NCBI GenBank assembly: GCA_037962975.1
Contig: CM075669.1
Span: 110,004,501-110,068,500, forward strand
DNA: 64,000 nucleotides
Direction: 5' to 3'
Origin: Clitoria ternatea
Taxonomy: Eukaryota > Streptophyta > Magnoliopsida > Fabales > Fabaceae
Under the pieces are notes generated by a model. The model did not search any database. It saw only the letters and a program-made list of their open reading frames with translations, and was not told the DNA's origin. The translations under genes were made by a program, and so were the position numbers. This document shows, piece by piece, positions 57,334 through 64,000 of this stretch (position 1 is its first letter; every line of letters begins with the position of its first letter).

Positions 57334-59625
57334 TGTCGCAACCTGGATCGCGACGGCGCGGCGGGGAGAGAGAAAATAGATGAAACAGGGAGTCGCCACC
57401 AACGTTTTTATCCATAGGAAAAACATTGGGAAAAAACTGGGTTTAGTAAAGCACTGGTTTGAAAAATTAATTGAAATCCAAGTTCGGGAGTCGGTTACGA
57501 GTAGGGAAGGTATTAGCACCCTACATCGCCTGTCAAAGACAGTACCAAGATTGAAAGCACGACATAAATAACCTTAAGTAAAACATGGTTTCTTCCCTTT
57601 TATTTTGAAAATGATAGAATGGAGTAAAGGACTGTACAGACATAGAAGGTCAAAGCGAGGTTAATGGGACGTTCTTGTCCGAATTAAGCTCGACTTCGAT
57701 ATGAGACAGAGGGGGTGAGAGAACGCCAACAAGACGTCACGTCTGAATTAGACATCCTCGGATAAAAGGATAGGGATAGGAAAGGGATAAGGACGTCTTG
57801 TCCTAAGTACCCCTTCCCTATGAAATTATGGCGAGGCTTGGGCAAAAACTATGGGGAAACCAACAAGACGTCACGTCTAAATTGATTTTCACGGAAGTGA
57901 CCAAAAAAAGGACGTTTATGAAAGAAATATAAAAAGTAAAGCAGTAAATCAACAACAAAAAAAGAAATAAGAAAGATGGGCCCGACAGGAGTTAAAGTCC
58001 TGCTCCTACGTATTCTTGAATTATCAAGAAATCAGGGTTACGTAGTTCTGGATATTGCTATTTTAGAGAGGGACCTGAAAGATGTTGATGGATATCATTT
58101 AAGAAGAGAATTCATGCAAAGCGAAGTTCTTCGCACGTGCACGAATCCTAAGAGGGTTGTGTAGACAGGAGTACTCCCGTACGACACTATTTTTTTTTAC
58201 AAAATCGCCCTTTTTATTGTGTCTGTTTGTTATGGAAAAGGATAAAAATATTAACAAAGTAAACTAATGGTACACAGGCAACTACAGTCAACAAAACAGC
58301 AAACTCATAGAAAAATAAAAAAAGGAACTGAAAGCAAAAGAAATAAGGAGAGGAGTGGAACCGGTGTGACGAGCTAAGAACTGATGTGGGAGGTTGAGCA
58401 CAGTGACGGTGTCAGAGTGGAAACGGTGTGACGAGTTAAAAACCGATGTGGGAGGTTGAGCACAGTGACAGTGTCAGACTGATTTGAACTCGTACGCTGG
58501 CAGGGACAATAGACCGGAGTTAGACCCGACCTGGAAATCTGAAGGTCACGACCGGTGTATGGGAAGTTAATCCGAGGCAAAACGCTGTTGAGCAGTAACG
58601 GAGATGGGCGAGGTAATGATGCAGGAAATGGGGCAGGGGTGGTTTTGAGATGACGAGGTGCGTTCGAGGTACGGACGGTATGAGAGCAGTGGCTTTGTGT
58701 TAGTGAGAAAAACTCAAAACCCCTTTCGAACTAAGGGATCTTTTATGGTGACTAAAGCCAGTCACTGGTTTCAAATGGGGAGATCAGTTAAGAACCTTGA
58801 GGAATCGGAGAGAATTTCCAAAGTTTTCTCGCGTAGAGGGAGAATCTGAAGACCAACCCCCTGAGCTTCCTTGGTTGGGGCATTTATAGGGCCTTCAAGT
58901 CATGGGCTGAGGGTTTTGGGACAACCAGAACTCCCACTCACCCATGCGTGTAGTGGTGTGCAACTCTGGCCACTATCATTGGTGGGGAGCAGGGTTTTCA
59001 GTGGGGTTTTTTTTAATTGCCCACTTCCGCCTCCCTGTCTGCCATTTTCCAGGGAGTGCGATTCCAGGTCACCGCGCATAATCTTCCGACCTCGCCCCCT
59101 CCGTTGTCAAATTTGTGACTCCGGTTAGCAAAGCAATTGGTTGGACGGAGTTTCCACTGATCCGATGTGGGGCCTTAAGAACCATTACCTGTGTCATACC
59201 GGCTGAATCTTTCAGTAATCATAGGGGCCGTGTTCTCCTTCCTGGTCCGGATCTATTACTAGCCGGTGTGCCCACGAGATCGTCTTACTTGGGCCGGACT
59301 CGCTCGTCTTTTGTCGTCATATCCGCGACATCGGCCATTAAGGGACTCCTGAGGTGAGGACGTTGGGCTGAGTTGATGTTAGCTAACACCGTCTGTGGAA
59401 CGTTGTGTGAGGAGGGCGGAGTGCCACACCGTTTATGAAGTATAAGAGGACGGAGTGCAAATGAGGGCGGTTGGCGGAGTGTTGAGGACTCATGGGCGGA
59501 GTTGAGGTGAGGACTATTGGCAGAGTTGAGGTGAGGTGTTAACTTAGGCCTTGTCCGGTGTTACCAACTTCAAGGCTGGGTCCGGTGTCATAACAATTTC
59601 GGCCGGACCGAAAGAGGTGTTCACA
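57334..59625 (-). repeat. Ogre 5' LTR (2292 bp)
   Basis: Nearly identical to 39081-41375. A 3-bp deletion at about 57790 (gataaggacg against gataagcgggacg) explains the length difference; the other differences are single bases, mostly transitions. It is followed by the CCATT duplication at 59626-59630. Confidence 0.93.
58883..58890 (-). promoter_or_regulatory. TATA box of the Ogre 5' LTR
   Basis: The minus strand reads cctataaatg, about 735 bp into the LTR. It is the only good TATA word in this part, placing the RNA start near 58855. The copy at 40633-40640 in the 3' LTR is identical. Confidence 0.6.
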
Positions 59626-59630
59626 CCATT

Positions 59631-61106
59631 CATAGCCTAAAAAGGTCTCAATCCATAATCAATCATTTTAGGCACCAAATTCAAATCCTCATCACAATCA
59701 CATGATATTACTTTCATTTAAGTAGACATGCCACATTACATCATCATATACATTATCAACATACATGTTCTCATACATTTAGAAAATATACCCCCCTCCT
59801 ACCTCAAGAGAAGTAGACCTCTGGGGTTGATGTTCCCGCTTCGCAAGCTTTATCAAGTCCTACACCAATCGTTATAGGATCATATCAATTAATCATCCAA
59901 AAGCCATTTCAATATACACATACATAACTATACACACATGATTCTTATCATATGGAGACTATTTACCAATTTTATTCATTTGTCTAATTAGGCTTCGGGA
60001 ATTCCTTCCCTTAAATCATAATCCATTATTACCCAGAGTTACAACCTAATTGTTAGGTTGTCCCATCTATTAAATCTCCACCAACACCTTGGTGAGTTTC
60101 CTACCTATTATGACTTCAAGTCAACGTCATCATCATTAAATGTCTCTACCTCATCATTTATAACATTTTTCCCCTCCACAAATGCTAACTTCTTCAATAA
60201 ATGCTATACTCTTCAATATTATACATTTCCTCCTAAAATTCAAATTTTGGGTTTTCACCAAACCCACCAACCTTCATAAATACTCATATACCTCCTTCTT
60301 TTCCCACCATAATTACAACTACCTCATTAATTATTCATAAGCTTGTATTTATGTCAACCCATCTTAGGGTTTCCACTTTTGAAACTTCCCACAATAACCC
60401 ACATACATTTAATGTTTTCTTAACATCAAAACTACAACTATATGTTTATATACATGGAAAATGGTAATAATCTTACCTCTAGAGAAGAAAGAAGTGGGTG
60501 TGCAAAAGAGGAGAAGGTCCACACGAAATTAAGGAGGAAGAAGGAGAAGATATTCTAAGCTCCAAGCCTCCTTGAGTCTCTTGAAGAATAAATATGGAGG
60601 AGGAAGATGTATTTCCTTTTAATTTGAAGTTCAAGGGAAAGATGAAGAGGAATAATGAAGAAGAAGAAGGAAAGAAGAAGAAGAAGTTAAGAAGAAGAGC
60701 ATATTCACATGGAGAAGAAAAGTGCAACCGAAATATGAAAGGGAAAATGTGAATTTAACATTTAAGTTATTAAGCTTCCATTAAACTCTTTCGTTTTTAA
60801 AAAAAACAGGTTCGCTGTTCGGGCTCAATACATATTCTAAAAATTATTCCGAATATAAATTTGGAATCCCAATAACATTATCTACGGCCCTGACCAACAG
60901 CATCTCAATCGGAGATACTTGGTCCGTCACCTATGTTTTATCCGGGTCAGTTTACGACTTAACCGGTCACCATAATTCACCTGTAGTTTCTAAGAGTCTT
61001 GTTTAAATCATTTCAAGAATTTTGGGATATTAATTATCCCACATTTAATTATTCAACATTTATTTTCCTAATTTAACTTCCTGCTTTAAAAATTCGGGGT
61101 GTTACA
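59631..61106 (-). mobile_element. Tekay-B 3' LTR, proximal part
   Basis: In minus sense the LTR starts TGTAACACCCC at 61106 and runs to 59631, then continues at 39080. 60480-60730 is a purine-rich (plus) tract that leaves an accidental open frame on the minus strand. The 'cgatatagc'-free, AT-rich remainder has no gene. The word 'tatctccgattgagatg' (reverse complement near 60905) is shared with Tekay-A. Confidence 0.85.
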
Positions 61107-64000
61107 ATCCACCCCTCCTAAAAGAAATTTTGTCCTCGAAATTCGACTTACCGGATTCAAAAGCATGAGGGTACCGCTTACGGATATCGTCCTCGCATTC
61201 CCAAGTAAGTGTTTCCACGTCTCCATGTTTCCATGCCACTTTTACTAATGGTACCATCTTATTTCACAGTCTTTTCACGGAATACTCAACAACACAGACA
61301 GAAACAGGAAGGACGGATAAGTCATCCCGCACCTCAACATCGTCAATAGAGATCACGTGCAGAGGATCATGTATATACTTTCTTAACTGTGACACGTGGA
61401 ATACATTATGTAGGTTTGCAAGCTGTGGAGGAAGTGCAATCCGATATGTGACATCTCTAATTCGCTACAAGATCTCATAGGGTCCAATGAATTTAGGGCT
61501 TAGTTTTCTACTCTTCAAGGCTCTTCCTATACCCTTATCACGCAAAACTTGCAATAACACATGATCGCCGACTTGAAACTCAAGTGGCTTTCTTCTTTTA
61601 TCATAATAGCTCTTCTGCCGGTCTTGAGCAATTTTCATCTTTTCTCGGATCATCTTGATCTGCTCAGTAGTTTCCTCAACAATCTCAGGCCCTAAGGCTA
61701 GATTCTCACCAACTTCAAACCAACATAAAGGAGTTTGACACCTCCTTCCATATAATGCCTCGTATGGTGCCATCCCAATACTAGAATGAAAACTTTTATT
61801 GTAGGTGAATTCGATCAGAGGCAAATATTTCTCCCACAAACCGCCATGCTCCAAAACACAGGCACGGAGTAAGTCCTCAAGACTTTGAATAGTCCTCTCA
61901 GACTGCCCATCGGTCTGAGGATGATACGCCGAACTTAGCTTCAATTTTGAACCCATCGCCTCATGTAAGCTTCCCCAGAATCGGGAAGTGAATCGAGGGT
62001 CACGATCAGAAACAATGCTTGACGGCACCCCATGTAATCTCACAATCTCCCGAATATACAACTGTGCCAAATCTTACAAGGAGCTCTCCATACTAATTGG
62101 CAGAAAATGTGCACTCTTTGTCAAACGATCCACAATCACCCATATTCCATCACATCGGGACCTCGTTCTTGGTAATCCGGACACAAAATCCATGGCAATC
62201 GCATCCCACTTCCAAACAGGGATATCAAGTGGCCTTAAAGTACCCGAAGGTCTTTGGTGTTCCACTTTCGCCTTCTGACAAGTAAGGCAAGAAGCTACAA
62301 AGTTAGCAACATCACGCTTCATTCTGGGCCACCAAAAGTTCTTCTTTATATCTTGATACATCTTGGTTGCACCAGGGTGGATGCTAAAAATGCTTTTACG
62401 TGCTTCATCCAGCACCGTGTGTCTCCAATCACCGAATGAAGGTACGTACACACGACCTTTTACTCGCCATATACCATCAATGCCTTCCACAAGGAATAAA
62501 TTTTTCCCATTATCTTGAGATCTTCGCATCTCTAGTAAATACTCATCATCTTTTTGTTTCTCTTTTATTAGCTCTAAAAACTCATTACCTATCTTTAAGG
62601 TAGCAAAACATAGTCTCTTGGAGGATTGAACCTCGGTTCCAACATTCAAGTTCTGAAATTCTTCAATTAATTCAAACTCTTTGACCATCATGGCTGATAC
62701 ATGCAAGGATTTCCGACTAAGAGCATCGACAACAACATTGGCTTTTCCCGGGTGGTACATCAATTTAAAGTCGTAATCCTTCAAAAATTCCATCCATCTC
62801 CTCTAACGCATATTCAATTCCTTTTGGTCAAAATGATATTTCAAACTTTTGTGGTCACTAAAAACCACAAATCTTGAACCATACAAGTAATGACGCCAAA
62901 TCTTCAAGGCAAACACAACCGCAGCCAACTCCAAATCGTGAGTTGGGTAATTAACTTCATGAGGTCACAACTGGCGTGAAGCATAAGCTATTACACGTTC
63001 CTTTTGCATTAGCACACATCCAAGTCCATGCTTGGAAGCATCATAATACACCATAAACTCTTCTTGTAAATCAGGCAACGCTAAGATAGGAGCAGAAGTC
63101 AGCCTCATCTTTAATTCTTCAAAGCATTTTTCACATTCGACCGTCCACACAAAAGGTTGGTTCTTCCTTGTCAAATTTGTCAAAGGTCTAGCAAGACGAG
63201 AGAAACCTTCTATAAACCTTTGATAATAACCTGCAAGTCCAAGGAAACTTCAAATTTTAGTAACCGTCGTAGGTCTAGACCATGCTATAACGGCTTCGAC
63301 CTTAGAAGGATCCACCGAAATACCATCCTCGGATATTACATGTCCAAGAAACTGGACGCTCGTCAACCAGAATTCACATTTAGAGAGCTTGGCGTACAGC
63401 TGGTTCTCTCTAAGAATGTTCAGTACCACTCTCAAATGTTCTTCATGTTCCTCCCGGCTCTTGGAATATACTAGGATATCATCGATGAATACCACAACAA
63501 AACGATCCAGGTATTCGTGAAAGATATGGTTCATGTAACTCATGAACACCGCTGGAGTATTAGTCACTCCAAATGGCATCACGACATACTCGTAGTGGCC
63601 ATATCGCATTCTAAACGCAGTCTTTGGAATATCTTCGGCTCTCACCCAGATTTGATGATAACCGGAACGCAAATCAATCTTCGAAAATACCACTGCACCT
63701 CTCAATTGATCCAACAGGTCATCAATGCGAGGTAAAGGATATCTATTCTTTATCGTCAACTTGTTCAATTGGCGGTAGTCTACACACAACCGCATGGTTC
63801 CATCCTTTTTCTTAACTAATAAAACAGGAGCTCCCCAGGGTGACACACTGGGTCGAACAAATTCCTTCTCAAGCAGCTCCTCAACTTACTTCTTTAGTTC
63901 AATTAACTCCATAGGAGACATCCTATATGGAGCAATAGACACTGGTTCGGCACCAGGTACAAGGTCAATAGAAAACTCAACCTCCCTTGGAGGTGGTAAG
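61102..64000 (-). pseudogene. Tekay-B pol: RT, RNase H, integrase, chromodomain-like tail
   Basis: One unbroken frame carries six nonsense codons (63250, 62965, 62803, 62074, 61465, 61264). RT: RLCVDYRQLNKLTIKNRYPL, VVMPFGVTNTPAVFM and FIDDILVYS. RNase H: YYDASKHGLGCVLMQ and SDHKSLKY. Integrase: HPGATKMYQDIKKNFWWP, CLTCQKAKVEHQ, VDRLTKSAHFLP, SDRDPRFTSRFW and HPQTDGQSERTIQSLEDLLR. The C-terminus has FHVSQLRKYIHDP, then VPLVKVAWKHGDVETLTWE and RKRYPHAF, a short chromodomain-like module typical of Tekay/Del chromoviruses and thought to direct integration to heterochromatin. The stop lies two bases into the 3' LTR. Protease and gag are beyond 64000. Confidence 0.92.
61107..61121 (-). promoter_or_regulatory. 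Tekay-B polypurine tract
   Basis: The minus strand reads ttaggaggggtggat directly before TGTAACACC. It overlaps the last codons of pol, as is usual in this lineage. Confidence 0.8.

Larger units (their letters stand above)
39081..59625 (-). mobile_element. Complete Ogre-type (Tat) LTR retrotransposon, 20,545 bp
   Basis: It has matching LTRs (39081-41375 and 57334-59625), a CCATT duplication on both sides, a PBS, a polypurine tract and, on the minus strand, ORF1 - gag-protease - intron - RT/two RNase H/integrase. The size, extra 5' ORF, intron between protease and RT, second RNase H and long 3' region are hallmarks of Ogre elements, best known from legumes. A plus-strand ORF lies next to the 3' LTR. 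LTR divergence is low (about 15-20 substitutions and a 3-bp indel by eye), so insertion is recent. The sense ORFs carry seven stops, so this copy is not autonomous as it stands. Confidence 0.93.

Noticed and set aside
57380..59357. Set of small ORFs matching a set at 39127-41107
   Set aside because: They are the two Ogre LTRs. No coding support.
1..64000. Host protein-coding, tRNA or rRNA genes
   Set aside because: None could be supported. Every long frame with a domain belongs to a retrotransposon, and the tRNA-like words are primer-binding sites.

Overview
The window is plant nuclear DNA made almost entirely of nested LTR retrotransposons. No host gene, tRNA or rRNA gene could be supported. 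A legume (Fabaceae) is the best guess: there is a ~20.5 kb Ogre-type Tat element with a DUF7745-like extra ORF and an intron between protease and reverse transcriptase, plus SIRE-like Copia, Athila-like and Tekay-like elements with long LTRs. The species cannot be read from the sequence, and the legume call is inference. The density and nesting suggest pericentromeric heterochromatin.

Layout. 1-7306: a partial SIRE-like LTR (minus) beside another LTR fragment, then old AT-rich repeat debris with a (TA)n tract and a MITE-like element. 7307-14198: a broken Tat-type gag (plus) split by a clean 4.2 kb solo LTR (7752-11948, 5-bp duplication TTTAC), followed by a partial copy of the same LTR family. 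14199-16535: 5' LTR and start of gag of Athila-1 (plus). 16536-33524: ~4.07 kb 5' LTR and leader of Tekay-A (plus), split by Athila-2 (minus, 20402-32981, duplication ATTGT). 33525-36711: LTR and broken gag of a SIRE-like Copia element (plus), inserted in the Tekay-A leader and cut off by Tekay-B. 36712-64000: Tekay-B (minus; 3' LTR 36712-39080 plus 59631-61106, pol to the window edge). Its LTR is split by a complete Ogre element (minus, 39081-59625, duplication CCATT).

The Ogre element is the best preserved unit. Its LTRs (2295 and 2292 bp) differ at only about 15-20 positions by eye. On the minus strand it carries ORF1, gag-protease with a G-patch, a 176-nt intron, and a pol with two RNase H domains. 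On the plus strand it carries a 798-codon antisense ORF with its own TATA box, a well-formed 87-nt intron and a downstream poly(A)-like signal. The two convergent units meet at a 71-bp minisatellite. The sense ORFs hold seven nonsense codons and no frameshift.

The least expected pattern is a set of short palindrome-like motifs (TAATCGATTA, GAATCGATTC, CGCTCAAGCG/CGCTTGAGCG, GCGTACCTACGC, TTTCACTCGG) repeated about 10-40 times at irregular 15-50 bp spacing in LTRs of unrelated families. Three related LTR pairs (SIRE, Athila, Tekay) carry the array at an equivalent LTR position with a different motif in each partner. The same motif core also occurs in both Copia and Gypsy elements.
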